Shown here: positions 1-12,354 of the stretch, in pieces
Layout: the number at the start of each line of letters is the position of its first letter
How positions within the stretch are numbered: the stretch's first letter is position 1
Assembly: GCA_027924645.1 (NCBI GenBank)
Contig: BSBN01001017.1
Coordinates: 9,760,501 to 9,824,500 of the forward strand
Reading direction: 5' to 3'
DNA length: 64,000 nt
DNA from: Cunninghamia lanceolata
Lineage: Eukaryota; Streptophyta; Pinopsida; Cupressales; Cupressaceae
The notes under the pieces: generated by a model
The model's input: the letters and a program-made list of their open reading frames with translations, nothing else
The model's database searches: none
Told to the model about the DNA's origin: nothing
Made by a program: the position numbers and the translations under genes

Positions 1-708
1 GAATTGACCTTGAAAAGCCATCAAATACACAAGGTATGACATCATGTGGAACTCACGAGCCCTTTGAAAATCAAGTATTTGTTGGTGGAGACTATCATTG
101 ATGAGTGCCGACCAGTCATAGAATTCGGTTCCATCAACAATCTGAGACATGATGTAAAACATCCAAGGCTGGAACTTGTTAGCATCTACTTGACCTGTGA
201 TCCGGCTTAGCAGAGTAATCATTATTGCATGTTCCTCCTTGAATTCTCCACGTCCAACATTCTTTGGCATGACACTCTATTTTTCTTTTAACCACCTCTG
301 ACCAATCGTTTTCCGGTATTTTTCTTTATCATTGTTCCAAACCCTCTTGCATTCTTCAATTGAAACAGTTAAGTTTTCCCTTGAGACTGGTATTGTAAAA
401 CACTTCTCAATGTCGTTTGGCCTCAGACTACAGAGTACACGTCCATCTCTTGATTGAATTTCTCTTGTGACCGAATTGTAATGCGTCATGCAAGCAATTA
501 CAAATTCGATACTTTGCACTGTGATGGGAAAAGATGCTGCTGCAAGCAAACCGGAGTGTCCTAGATTTCTGATAGCATTATTTCCTGCATCCTCCAAAGA
601 ATGTAAATTGATTACTAGAAGTATTTTATGCAAATCTGTTTCGCAAGTTCTCAGGTAATCGTGAACCAGCGCCGTTTTGGGCCTAATTTGTGTTGGAGAA
701 TATTGCAT
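1..708 (-). pseudogene. Unassigned ORF, decayed, truncated by the window edge
   Basis: Reading leftward from an ATG at 708 there are 143 codons to a TAG at 277-279. The same frame then stays open to base 1 (more than 90 further codons), so the whole is probably one coding sequence of at least 235 codons broken by one stop. The protein is mixed and globular in look, without membrane segments or zinc knuckles. The part near DGRVLCSLRPNDIEKCF faintly recalls a plant transposon-associated domain seen in gypsy proteins, but I cannot assign it. No neighbouring gene gives context. It may be an internal ORF of a degenerate retrotransposon. Homology search of the two halves joined would decide. Confidence 0.45.
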
Positions 709-1389
709 ACTAAAAGATCTAAAAATTGACTGTGAACACGCCTATGTTGGAAAAATCTTGGACAAATGGCTGAAAATTACTTGCTGATTTTTAGAAAAAA
801 GCAGAGTGTGAGTAAAAAAAGCTGGCACATGGGTTTTGTAGGCAATTATGTTTTGAAGCAACCCAGATTGTCGGATTTTGAAAAAGCGGAGACTTTCCTG
901 AAAAAGCAACCAAAAAGCAGATTCCTGAAAAAAGCAAAACTCCCAATCTTCAAGAGGATGATATTCTGGATGGACCCATCTCCATAAAAACTGAAAAAGT
1001 TTCGGTCTAATTTCTAAAAAACAATCCCCTAGAAAAAAGGACCCTGAAAAAACATGCCTCCCTGCTTCCTCAACCCGAAACTATGAAGAACACTGAAAAA
1101 GCACTTCGTTTGAGCCTTCGAATCTTCGTTGAAAGAAAAATTAAAATCCTTCCTCTGGATGCAACCTGCAAAAGATAATGAAATAAAAAAGCCAAATGCT
1201 TGTCTTTATAGATCTTTTGGACAAAAAAGCAGCTTTCTTTGTGAAAGAATAAAACTTGGATCTCATCAATGAAGAAAGCATCTTTTAAAGCACAAATCCA
1301 AATGGATGTCTTCAAATAGAAAGAATCCCTATTTTGTAGCTGTCTATGGCTTCATGTGTAAGATGACGAAAAATATCTTCTTTTGATAA
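709..1389. other. Non-coding stretch, nothing recognised
   Basis: A-rich, with many 'gaaaaag' words. Short open frames here are no longer than chance and show no protein motif. No repeat boundary was found. Confidence 0.4.
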
Positions 1390-2960
1390 TGTCATCGAAC
1401 ACGCGAGTTTGCAAAAGTGTTAGCCAATTTTCTTTCATTTTCGACACTTCTGCACTCGTTTTGACTCCAGTATGGCCTGTCTCCGACTTCAACAAGATGA
1501 CAAAATGTCACCGTTGACTGAAAAACCTGACTGATCCTGACATTTTGGAGACCTATCAACTGTCATTTCATCCCCAGCCTCAGACAGACGATCTGACATT
1601 GTTCAACTACGAATCTAACTTCTGGAAATGGCCACCGGACGAAGTTCTGGAAATGACTGTTGGAAAACACTGTCAAACATAGAAAAAATCTATCTCTGGT
1701 GAACCTGGGCGCCCCTAGCCTCTAGGGCTGCCTGACTTTTCATGACTTAGTCATTTTTCTAAATTTTGCAACTTTTTCAACTTTTCAATTTGTGTGCGCA
1801 TTCCAGTGGCTAACCCCTGTTTGGCTGTCGATTTCTATCTGCCGAGACAACACTGAGTCTGACGATCTCACAAATAGGCAGGCCTGATGAAAACGGAGCT
1901 GATTGTACTCTATCTGCCTTGGGAAACGCGCCAAACTAATCTTCTATGAACCGGACCAGGCTGACGGAGGGTGATTTGCGTTTTTCAGAAAAAACTCAAA
2001 AATAAACTAAGTCTGGTGGGTTTCGGCACCCCTAGCCTCCAGGGGCACCCGGCTTTCAATGCCTTAGAAAAATTTCTAAAAATTTCAAATTTTCATGCCA
2101 TTTCTCGTTTTCCATGCTGACAGCTTCTATTTGATCCTCGTTTTCGATCGTCTGGATGACTGTTGAGGCAGGACGAAGGATGATCTGAGTAGCCTGAACA
2201 TATCTGTGATGAAATCCCAGCTTTTACTGACGTTTGACTGAGTTTGACCAAGTTTGACCAACCGAGAACGAGCTGACGGAGGCATTTTTTACGTTTCTCG
2301 AAAAACATGAAAAAAAATCTAACACCTGAGAAGTTGGACACCCCTAGCCTCCAGGGGCACCTGAAATCCAATGCCTTAACCATTTTTCTGATTTTCAACT
2401 CTCGTTTGTAACTTGCTCTGTTTTGCGTGCCGACAGCTGCTTCCTGATGTCGACTTCGATGATTTGTCAGTCAATTGCCACTGGATGGCGAATGAACTAG
2501 ATAGCCTGGGTACATCTGACGAGTTTTCCAGTTTTTCAAGATCTGATGACCAAAATGACTGCTTTTATGCCCACCGAAACAGATCGACGGACACACTTCT
2601 TGCATTTTCTTGAAAAACGAAAAAAATTTCTAACACTAGTGAGAAGTGGCACCCTAGCCTCTAGGGGCACTTGGAATCTTCAGACTTAGCCAAATTTCAT
2701 GATTTGCAACTTTTCTCCTCACCTTGGATCCATCCTGCTCCGTTTTGCGGGCTTTGTCGAGTCGACGACTGTTCGTCAGTTCTATGTCGTTGAAACAGCG
2801 TTGAAAACTCGAAAATGAGTTCTAGCAGATGAACTTCCTCCGTTGATAACTTCAAAGCTAATGCTTCGCCTTCCGAAAAAGCAAAAATGACCCAGTAGAA
2901 AAAACTTGACCTTTTGCAGATTCCGTCTGGACCACGCTGATCATGAAGCAAAATCGACTA
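1390..2960. repeat. Degenerate tandem array, unit about 310 bp
   Basis: A box reading CCCCTAGCCTCYAGGGG (self-complementary ends CCCCT/AGGGG) recurs at about 1,711, 2,028, 2,340 and 2,650, spaced 317, 312 and 310 bp. Each box is followed by a stretch resembling 'caatgccttag' then 'tttctaa', and preceded by a 'gaaaaa..aaaatctaacac' block, so whole units repeat, not only the box. One or two further decayed units probably flank these. Copies are clearly diverged, so the array is old. The box could form a small hairpin. The open frames inside are not conserved between units, so I call it non-coding. Bases 2,961-3,149 hold nothing I recognise. Confidence 0.75.
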
Positions 2961-3149
2961 ATGAGAATCAAGTGCGACACCTGAGTCAGAGATTCTATTT
3001 TTAGAAAATTTTGCCAACATCCGTATCTCAAGAAACCCAAAAAACCTAATTTGACGTCTATTTTTAGAAACTTTATAAAGAAATTTTGTTTTTTTGACTT
3101 TTTGACGAAAAATTTTCTAGACTTGATCAAAATGCCTTAATAAAGCAAA

Positions 3150-3780
3150 AATTTTGATTGGGTACAACAATCGGAACAACATATGTTATCGGGATGACCT
3201 TATTTGATTTATCCGATCCTTATTGTTTCCTCGACGCCGTCCTTTCTATTCTTCCCTCATCGGAATGACCACAGTCATATCTCACCGAAATCCTTTGTCG
3301 TTGTGACTATAGACTCGGCATGACCTAAAAATCCTACACCGATTTGCTTCCTTCTTGCCGATGAGTTATACCCTTCACATATATCGGTATGACTCTGGCC
3401 GAAATTGCCCTTATGGTCATTGAGACATAAGGTCGGAGAAACATAATTTTTTTGTTCCGATGTATTTCTTACCAATGAGTCGATAGTTCAATATGTTCCT
3501 TGAGTTGTTCGGCAGGACTCTTGTTGAATTTCCTCATCGGTGTGATCTTCGCTGTCGAGGGAATGTTTGGAGTATCTTCTGACAATGCTTTCTCATCCCG
3601 ATGGTCCTTGTATTTGATCAATTCGGTGTGACTGGAGATTCTCTTTCCGATAAGGGGTCATCAGCATAACTTCCTTTATCAGGGCTTCTTGAAATTCTTA
3701 TTCCGTCTTAATGCTGATACACATCTAATCTACTTCAAATGGAACATGGGTCGGTATGAAAAAACCGAGGTCTTGCCGAA
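3150..3780. repeat. Irregular short repeat with TCGGNATGAC motif
   Basis: The word TCGG(A/C/T)ATGAC or a close variant returns at about 3,189, 3,259, 3,316, 3,383, 3,512, 3,539, 3,624 and 3,752, roughly every 60 bp but with irregular gaps. Intervening sequence is weakly similar. It looks like a decayed minisatellite, possibly from the U3 of an LTR. From 3,781 to 4,099 I see no feature. Confidence 0.45.
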
Positions 3781-4099
3781 ATCAAAGAACTGAAGGTTTT
3801 TACAGATTATGGTTTGGGAGGTGAGACCAATAGATATGGTAGGGATCTTATCATACAAATCATGTTATGTTTGCGGCGACTGTTATTATGATTTTGGGGG
3901 TATAATGTTCTGATTTGGTTGGACAGTGGATGGATAAAAGTATAGGAAAATTTTGAAATTTTCCTGTCCCAACACAGGTCAAGCAAGATTTATAAATAAT
4001 CATAGTACAAGTGAAAATAAATAAAATTTAAGCTCTTAGTGATGGTACCTGCAGTTTCACCACTTGGATCTTCTACACGAGTGCAAAATTGTATGGAAC

Positions 4100-4535
4100 A
4101 CAAATTAAATAAAATTTGTTTAGGGTTTTCACATTTGCCTAGAGTTAAAATACAAATAAAACAAGTTAAAATACAAATAGAAGAAAAAGTCATAGAGAAT
4201 AAAATAAAAATATATGAAGAGAAGGAAAGAGCGAAATTAATAAATTATGAACGAATTCATGAATGACATAACAAAAGAAAGAAAATATATAAAAATAGAG
4301 GAAAAAGTAAACAAATAGATAGTGAAAAACACAGAGAGATAGAGAAACACAAATAAAAATATTGAGAAATTGAGAAAAAATATAATACAATAAGCAAGAT
4401 GGAGATAAAATGACAAACATAGAGAAAAAAGATACAAGAAAATCAAAAGAGCCAAAAATGATGAAAAAGATAGAAAAAGGAACCAAAGAAAGGCAAATAG
4501 AAAAACAAAAATAACAAAATAAGGTTCAATATTTG
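4100..4535. repeat. Purine-rich low-complexity block 1
   Basis: The plus strand is almost all A and G with short T/C interruptions ('agaaagaaaat', 'gagaaattgagaaa'). Long minus-strand frames rich in Phe, Ser and Leu here are a composition effect. The block directly precedes the first heptamer array. The same purine-then-heptamer order recurs at 12.4 and 21.1 kb. Confidence 0.8.
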
Positions 4536-4539
4536 GGAT

Positions 4540-5545
4540 GTTGTGCCTAGGTCTTAGGTTCAATGTTCAAGCTCCAAGGTCTAGGGTTATGAGTTCAAGG
4601 TTCATTGTCCAAGTTAGAAGGGTCTAATGTCCATTGTCTTATATCTAAGTTCATGGGTTTAGGGTTTATTATCAAGGGTCTTAGGTTCATTGTTTAAGGT
4701 CAACAGTTCAACATCTAGGGTCATGTGTTCAAAGTTCAATGTCTAGGATCATCGGTTCAAGATTTAGCGTTCCAAGTCTAGGGATCCAAACTCTATGGGT
4801 GTAAGTTCCAAGTCTAGCATGCAAGGTCTAGAGTTCAAGGCTTGAGGTCTAGGTTCAATGGGTCTAGTGTCCCTTGTCTTACTTCAAGGGTCAAGGGTTA
4901 AGGGTTTAGCGTCAAAGGTCTTAGGTTCAAGGTTTAGGCTCAAAGGTCTAGGTTTGAAGTGTCTAGTGTCAATAGTTTTGGGTTCAAGGTTCAATGTCAA
5001 TGGTATTGCGTTCAAAGTCCAAGGTCTAGGTTTGAAGTGTCTAGTATTCAAGGTCTTGGGTTCAAGGCCCAAGGTCCAACTTTTAAGAGTTGAGTGTCCA
5101 AGGTCTTGGATTCAAAGTTTAGCATCCAAGGTCTTGAGTTCAAGGTCCAGGGTCATGAGATCAAAATTTGATGTCCATGTTCGAAGGGTCTACTGTCCAC
5201 TATCTTATGTCCAAGATCATAGGTCTAGGGTTTAGCATCAAGCGTCTTCGGTTCACAGTTTATGTTCAAGGGTCTTGAGTCTTCAATTCAAGGTCCAAGG
5301 TCACGATTTCAAAGTTCGATGTCCAAGTTTCAAGGTTCGATGTCTAGGATCATGGATTCAAAATTTAGCATCAAGGTTCTTTGATTTAGGGTTCAAGGTC
5401 AAGGGTCCAAGGTCTAGTGTGCAAAATCTAGGTTCTAGGGTGTAAAGTCTAGGATTCAAGGTTAGAGGTCCAAGTTTGAAGTGTCTAGTGTTGACGGTCT
5501 TGGGTTCAAGGAACAACATCCAAGGTCTTGGGTTTTGGGGCATCA
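4540..5545 (+). repeat. Degenerate heptamer array 1 (telomere-like 7-mer)
   Basis: The sequence parses into 7-bp words such as GGTCTAG, GGTTCAA, GGTCCAA, GGTCTTG and GGTTTAG, best seen between about 4,890 and 5,100. GGTTTAG is a rotation of the plant telomere repeat TTTAGGG, and the other words differ from it by one to three, mainly pyrimidine or G/A, changes. The G-rich strand is the plus strand. The array ends abruptly at about 5,545 against the copia remnant. Apparent ORFs (for example 4,858-5,235) only reflect the period-7 repeat read in three frames. Confidence 0.8.
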
Positions 5546-6075
5546 ACCCTGTAAATCGTCAAGGAGAAATAAGGGTGTACATTTCCTTTTGGAGAGATAA
5601 GGACCACCCTAATCCTATAAAATGGTTTCCAATGCTCCAAAAATAATGCTTCCTAACTCACAACTATTAAGGTTTTGAAAATTTGCGGGATATAGTACTG
5701 GAAAATCACCAGACCTACCCAACCTAGAGCTGAGCAAAACTAGTATGATAAGGCCAAACTGATAAATCTTGTTTGGTGTTTTTGATGAGGTTCAACTTCA
5801 CATCTAAATATCTATAACTAACAAAGAGGATTGGGATTGTCACAAGATGGTATATAAGGACAAAAATCATAATCCAATTCTTCATTTGTAGCATAATCTA
5901 TATTGTTTGCAAATGCAAAGGTGTGAAAAAGTGGAGACATTTATCATAAGTGTTATAAAGATCACGACATCATTGAAAATGTTAGGGGAAACTGTGTCAA
6001 ATGACTCTCTTGTATTGATTGTCTTGAGAGCACTGCTCCCTACTTTTTTGCGTGTTTGTCACATGTCTCAATGTG

Positions 6076-6435
6076 GCTAGCAAAAAACCATATTTTGAGG
6101 AATTGGTGAATTTACTCCAACAAGAAGAGGCAATTCATGTTGAGACCTCAGACTCCCTAGATAATTAGGCCCTCACATCTCAACAAAAGGGAAAGCAACT
6201 TGAATGCATAAGTGGTCCATTAGGTTCATCCAAATCCAAACAATAAAACTCATCTACACAGAAAAATAAGTGTTTCATTTGTGGAAAGAAGGGGCATAAT
6301 TTCCAAGCATGTTGGTACAATTTCTATGCAAATAGTGAATCTAACAAGCAAAAGTCAACATATTCTCAAGGGGACAAGAAGAAAAATCCCCATTGGTAGA
6401 AAAAGCACAACAAGCAACATGGAAATGTTGCTTCC
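6076..6435 (+). pseudogene. Copia gag C-terminal part with CCHC zinc knuckle
   Basis: The frame starting near 6,076 reads SKKPYFEELVNLLQQEE, a typical copia Gag helix, followed by a basic linker and the knuckle CFICGKKGHNFQAC, which fits CX2CX4HX4C exactly. Gag coats genomic RNA in the particle and the knuckle binds it. Two in-frame stops interrupt the frame; both can derive from CAG/CAA by one C-to-T change. The frame is cut at 6,435 by the solo LTR insertion and resumes in the same sense at 9,019 without loss, as the first codons after the insertion follow on directly. Earlier gag sequence (about 5,650-6,075) is only faintly visible. Confidence 0.75.
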
Positions 6436-9013
6436 TGTCATGTCCCCATTTCCGGAGTGATCACATGTGGAGATGTTGATTAGCCTATTCACCATTCCCG
6501 TAGGCTAATGCGTGTGGTAAGGGAATGATTTTGGTTTGAGCTTGGTTCTAGAGGATGAAAATCTATAATGTTGGCTCAACATGTGATTTCATTTGGATTT
6601 TGGCTAAGTATTTCTTGAATAAGGATGGGAGACGAACATAGCCTATGATGAACAAGAGGCATGCTACCCCCTATTGACCCATATGGTGTTAAGGAATAGT
6701 ATATGAGATATAGATAAGAAGTATATGTTGATAAGATCATAAAGATAGCATGTGAAATGTCATGATAAATTATGAATAATGAACATAGGAATTGCATAGT
6801 GTAACAATACCAATAGCTGACTGTAATAGCATGAAATCATTATAAATTATGAATTGTTTACATTGCAACCAATTTAGTTAGATTATGCAATGAGTATGAA
6901 ATATTTATGTGCATTTTCATTATAATGAACTAAGGAAAAGACAAATGAATACAAAGAGTATAAGTACATAAAAGGCATGAATTCCAAAAATAGAGGAAGG
7001 CAATAATGTTAATCAACTCGCCACTATGATGAGTAAGGAAGATTAGGGGCGGGCGATCAACCAAGGATAGGTACAGGTTCATTGGTCTAGAGCACCCCTT
7101 CGAACCCTTGTCTCAAGATGGTACCTTAGGGAGCAAGAGGTAGTCTTTTTGACTTGAGTGGTCTAGAGAACCCCGAGTCAAAGGAAGGTCCTAGAGTGGC
7201 CTGGGTCTAGAGCACCCCTCGAAGGAAGAATGACCTATACCATTGGCATTGCACCCTAGCGGATTCACTCTCATAAGATGGAGGATTTGATTAACAATAG
7301 GCCCAAGTATATCTCTTCTAGGGGATCATGAAACAAATAGTTTATGTTTATAAATAATGACATGTGATTTTAAAGAAGAATTGTATACTAATGTTCTCTT
7401 TGGTGAGTTGAATTGTGCAAGGTCAAAGGAAAAATTCGGACTCACTAGAAGGGGACATTACAACTGCAAAGATGAAAAATAAATGTTGGGGGATAGAAAA
7501 GTGGAAAGATGGAAAATGCTATCTTTAATTGCATTTTCAAATATATATTTTCTCTTTATTTTTCCAACGCCACTTTGGAGGAGTACAAATAAAAATAATA
7601 AAATATTATTAGTTTTATCAAGTGGGGCCGAATGCCAAGAAGGATAAAATAATTAAATAATTGTTATTATTTGCCCAAGAGGAATCGTCGCCCAACAAGG
7701 AGATATCATTTTAAAAAATAAAATATTATTTTTCATGGGATAGCCGTCCAAGGAGAAAAAAGAAATATTTTAAATAATATTTTATTATTATTCTAGAGGG
7801 CCGCCGCTCAAGAAGAAATTATTTTATTAAAAATGAGTTTTTTAAATATGGGCGATCCATGGTGATAAGGGAAAACAATAAAATATTAATATGTTATTAG
7901 TTTTTTAATGATTGAGTACAAAGAGGTGAAAAGCATTTAAAATTGTTATTTGACAATTGCTTTTCCATTGGTGGATTTCAAATACTTGCAAAATTGGGCA
8001 AATTGGGACGCCTAGGCCAAGCGGAGGATAAATAGAGTTGTTTAGCTTCAATTTGCAACTATTGATAACTTAAAAAATTTGGTATTTTGATGTGTTACTT
8101 GGCTGGACTTGCATTTTCAGTGATATCAAGAAGATGATCCCTTGATTTTGGTGGCTTGGAGATGATCCCATTCCACATTGTGAGATGATTTCATATGGTT
8201 ATCATCATGGAGATTAATTTGCAGGTTTTCGTGGAGGTTTTGAAGGATATTTTCATCCATTGTTGATATTTCATGCATTTTGGGCTAATCACTTGGCATA
8301 GAGAGGGTTTGTTGGCAATTTGGAGTGATTTGCATATTCAGATTTTTGTAACAGCAGGGTACACCAGAGAATAACTAGCAGATCTGAGTGTGTTTTGACA
8401 TCAATTGAAGACTTTGGCATCATAGAAATCCTCTATACTTCCATCCCTGCCTTCCTAGTGCCTATCGCTAGGGTTTAGAGGTGTATTTTGGCATGTTTGT
8501 GGTCTCTTTTGCAAATCTAGGCAGTCTGATCAGGTACAACAGTCATAACAGCAGTCATATCAACTATATCAGACATTTCATTGGGCTTCTACAGGGCTAT
8601 AACAGAGTGTATACATCATCTTGGTCATTCTACATTGCCTTGGCATCATTTGGCTAGGGTTTGGAGTTCATTGTAACCACTTTTGTATTTGTTTTGAAGT
8701 CTGAATTGAAATCAGTCGCAATCTGATCTAAGGGACAGCCAAAGACAATTGCAATCAGCCATTGAATGAAATAAGGAAGTGAAGTGTTGTTTCTGGGTAT
8801 GTCTTTCTTGTGTTTTGTTTGATAAGATTTGATGATAACTTGATCATTTGATGTTTGTTTCATGTGATATTTGAACCTTTCCATGTTCATGATATTCTAA
8901 GTGCATTGAAGAAAGTAGGTATTGAAAATATTGCATACTTTTAGAGAAAACTAAATCAGAAAATTCAGATCAGCGAGCAAAAAATTCAGTTAGAACTAAT
9001 AGGGTTCTTTACA
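6436..9013 (+). mobile_element. Solo LTR (TGTCATGTCCCC family) inside copia gag
   Basis: The element begins TGTCATGTCCCC at 6,436 and ends TTTACA at 9,013, 2,578 bp, flanked by an exact 5-bp duplication CTTCC (6,431-6,435 and 9,014-9,018). Removing it rejoins copia gag in frame, which confirms both ends. It has no gag or pol motif and no second LTR, so it is best read as a solo LTR left by recombination between LTRs. Near its 5' end is the stem TTAGCCTA/TAGGCTAA (see separate entry). Internally there are short repeats: three copies of a 'gtctagagcacccc'-like word at about 7,088-7,215, and AT-rich units of about 75 bp at 7,620-7,870. Confidence 0.85.
6480..6527 (+). promoter_or_regulatory. Stem-loop with possible pseudoknot near LTR 5' end
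   Basis: Stem TTAGCCTA (6,480-6,487) with TAGGCTAA (6,501-6,508), 13-nt loop. Loop CATTCCC (6,493-6,499) is complementary to GGGAATG (6,521-6,527), 12 nt beyond the stem. The same layout with different bases is found in three other LTRs of this window. Confidence 0.65.
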
Positions 9014-9018
9014 CTTCC

Positions 9019-12000
9019 ACATGTGATTCTGATAAAGAAGATTTTATGTATGTTGCAAAGACACAAGCTTCTACTTCTGACAGCCTTGTCTAATATGTCG
9101 ATTCTAGTGCATCTACCCACATTATAATTGAACAAGAGTGGATCTCCAACCTCACCCTATTAACTTCATATAGGCAAGTTTCCCTTGGTGATGATGCATC
9201 CTATGAAGTGCAAGGTTTTGGTGATATTTTGTTACCACTCAAGACTCACAAGTGTCGACTCATAAAGGTTCTATATATTCCAAGGCTCACAAAAATCCTC
9301 TTATCAATAAGTCAACTACTTGAGCATAATTTGAAGGTTGAGTTTGACTAACACAATGGTGAAAAACCTTCTCTTATTCCATAAAACACTTGCAATGGAG
9401 AAGTTGTTGCTTGTACTTGAAGGGTTGGAAAAATGTTTCAATTGGTTGACGCCACTCAAGAAGACAAGGCCCTTGCAGTAAAAACCAATTCATCCACTAC
9501 TCTTTGGCATTGATGGTTTGGTCATCTCAATTTGGGCTATCTTCCTCCATTGAGTAAAAGAGACATGGTGCGAGAACTTCCCCCATGAAGAAAACATAAG
9601 TTCTTTTCTCCAACTATATTGTCAAAAAGCAACTTCAAGATCCCTTTCCTATTCTGAAACACGAGCGTCTTTGTCCTTTGGATTTGGTGTATACCAATTT
9701 GTGCAAACCCTTGACATCCAATCATGATCATGCTCAATATTTTCTTCTTTTTGTGGTTGACTATTCCAAAAAATGCGGGTCTATTGCTTGACACGCAAAG
9801 ATCAATCTTTTAAAGAATTCAAAGCATTTGAGGCCCTTTCAAAATGGTCATCTAGTCCCTCCCTCAAGGCCATCCGCTAAGATTGAGGGGAGGAATCCAC
9901 TAACAAGGAGTTTTGACACTACTTGCAATAACGTGGACTCAAAAGACAGTTGACCACAACATACACACCTAAACAAAATGGGGTTACAGAGAGACATAAT
10001 CCTACCATTGTGGAAACGGTGTGATGTATGTTAAAGGATGAGATTTTGCTTCTGCAATCTAGGATGAAGCGGTTGATACAGTTGTGTACTTGTTGAATTG
10101 AGCATCCACCAAAGTGCTTGAAAAGATAACTCCTAAAGAAGCATGCACCAAAAAGAAGCCATCAATTTTACATCTTAGAGTGTTTGGGTGTACGTCCTCC
10201 ATGCACATTCCAAAGCTGCAAATGACAAAGTTGGATGAACGTCCTTGAAATATAATTTTCTTGGATAGAGTTAAGAGTCGAAAGGATATTGGCCTTTGGA
10301 TCCGACTACAAAGAAGTTGTACATCAATAGGGATGTTTTTGATGAGGAAAAAGGATGCAACACCTCCTCACCATCACCTATCGATTCCCAAACACCTAGG
10401 ATTATTGAACCTAAGGATAACGCACTTGCTGAAGAGGCCTAGTTTCCAATGGACCAATTTCCACCTCTATCTCCACCTTAATCCTCACCTCATGTGCACA
10501 AAAAGATTCACGGGTGGTATTATAAACCACAATGAAGGATGCAAAGGCAAGTGCATTTGCAGATAAGTCTGTCTATTGGCCAAAGACTCGTCAAACTATC
10601 GTGAGGAAGTAAATTTGGTTGTCATGTGCAAGGTTATTCCGGATTTTAAACCAAAAATAATGCACCAAGATCTTTAGTCACCACCTCGGAAAAATGCCAT
10701 GGATGCGAAATATCAAACATTGTTGAGGAACAATACTTGGGAATTTGATAATTTTCCACCAACGAAGAAAGCAATTAGATGCAAATGGGGCTTCAAGATC
10801 AAATGCAAGGCAGACCGTAGCATCGACAAGTACAAAGCCTAACTTGTGGCCAAGGGCTATGCTCCTAAAAAAGGCATTAACTATGACCAAACCTTTGCCC
10901 CCACTACAAAGATCAAAACGATATAAATGGTTTTGGTTATGGCAATGCAGTTTGGTTGGCAAGTTCATTAGATGGATGTCAAGAGTGCCTTGGACAACTT
11001 AAAAACTAAGTCTATATGTCTCAACTTGAGGGGCATAGTGCACTTGAACAACAACAAAAAGTGTGCAGACTTGTCAAAACCCTCTATAGTCTGAAGCAAG
11101 CTCCTCAAGCCTAGTATATCAAGATCGATGAGCATCTCCTCCAACATGGATTCAGCAGGAATCCACATGACCCCAATCTCTATCTCAAAGAGTAAGGGGG
11201 AGATTGTGATTTGAATTGTATATGTCGAAAATCTATCCATCACACGGGTGCAAAAACAAAGAGTGTTCTCAAATGATCATTCAACAAGACTAATATAAAG
11301 CTCCTACATTATTGTGTTGGACTTGAAGTGTGGCAAAACAAAAATCATATTTTGGTATCTCAAATGAAATATGCCAAGACATTGCTCAAGAAATGCAAGA
11401 TGGAAGATTGTAAGCCCATGTCAATACCTATGGAGACAAGATTGCAACTTTCTCATCATAATCCATTACCTCAAATGAATGCTCCTCTTTATTGTCAGCT
11501 AATTGGGAGTCCCATTTACCCCACTTACACGAGGCCAAATATCAGCTATGTTAGTTATCTTTTTAGGTTTGTGTAAGAGCCTAAAGTTTCACATTGGAAA
11601 GCAATAAAGCATGTTTTGAGATACATTTATGATAGAGTGGAGTATGGCCTAGAATACGAGCAAAGAAAACATTTTTCTTTGTAAGTATACACAGATGTTG
11701 ATTATGCAGGTTCTTGATGATAGGAAGTCTACTTCAAGATTTGTTTTCTTTTTGGGATCTAGTCCAAGATCATGGGGGAGAAAAAAGGAAACCACTATTG
11801 CTCGCTCTTCCACAGAGAGAATATCACGCTATAGGTGGAGTTGTCTGTCAAGCGATATGTCACATCTTGACAAGCCTAGGTGTTCTTAAGACATATCCTA
11901 CAATTCTATTCTATGAACATCAAAGTATGTTGAAGCTTATTGGAATCCTATTTTTCATGACCACACTAAACACATTGATGTTCAATGCCACTACATCTGC

Positions 12001-12115
12001 GAACATGTCTAGCAACATAATATCCAATTTCAATATTGCTCCACTCAAGAGCAATGTGCTGACATCTTTACCAAATCTCTTCAGTTCGAATCTTTTTGAA
12101 ATTTCTTGATTTGTT
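9019..12115 (+). pseudogene. Copia pol remnant: protease, integrase, RT, RNase H
   Basis: Pieces in copia order across three frames. Protease: YVDSSASTH at about 9,090-9,120, with Ser where the family has Gly after the catalytic Asp-Ser. GAG-pre-integrase: LWH and FGHLNLGYLPP around 9,500-9,550. Integrase: scattered similarity only. RT: MQFGWQVH followed by MDVKSA near 10,948-10,990, then LVKTLYSLKQAPQA near 11,075-11,110. RNase H: TSRFVFFLGSSPRSWGRKK near 11,730-11,790 and SSTE/EYHAI in two frames. Many stops and frameshifts, so it cannot make a polyprotein. In an intact element these domains process the polyprotein, copy the RNA and integrate the cDNA. Confidence 0.75.
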
Positions 12116-12136
12116 CTCTTGAGAAAATTATGTAAT

Positions 12137-12147
12137 AAGGGTGGGAT
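12137..12147 (+). promoter_or_regulatory. Copia polypurine tract
   Basis: AAGGGTGGGAT lies directly before the TGTCGG start of the 3' LTR, the expected plus-strand priming site for copia reverse transcription. Confidence 0.65.
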
Positions 12148-12350
12148 TGTCGGTATATAACAATATACAATTACATCATTGTAATAATTATGTTAATAAA
12201 AATAATCAAACGTTATTATTAACATACATTGGTTGGATGAGAAGTTGATCAGTTTGTTGTTTGGAACCATTTATTCTCATGTATACATTTTTAGCCTCCT
12301 CTCAAATAATAATCTGCTCATTGGCTCTTTACAATTTGATTGCAAAAAGA
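12148..12350 (+). repeat. Copia 3' LTR (right end uncertain)
   Basis: Starts TGTCGGTATATAAC just after the polypurine tract and continues AT-rich. The right end lies before the purine-rich block at about 12,355, but no clear terminal CA plus target duplication was identified, and no second copy was found at the element's left side. Confidence 0.5.
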
Positions 12351-12354
12351 AAGC

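Larger units (their letters stand above)
5546..12350 (+). mobile_element. Degenerate Ty1/copia retrotransposon
   Basis: Copia-order domains can be followed on the plus strand: gag with a CCHC knuckle (6,271-6,312), protease-like DSSASTH (about 9,099), a GAG-pre-integrase piece (LWH..FGHLNLG, about 9,500), decayed integrase, reverse transcriptase pieces (about 10,950 and 11,080) and an RNase H tail (about 11,725-11,840), then a polypurine tract and the start of a 3' LTR at 12,148. No matching 5' LTR was found after the heptamer array, so the 5' end is probably truncated. The coding region is cut by a 2,578-bp solo LTR and has many stops and frameshifts. It sits between two blocks of the same low-complexity array, so it probably inserted there. 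Confidence 0.8.

Noticed and set aside
4858..5546. ORFs of 125 and 62 codons in the first heptamer array
   Set aside because: A 7-bp repeat read in three frames gives 21-bp-period pseudo-proteins; no start context or family.
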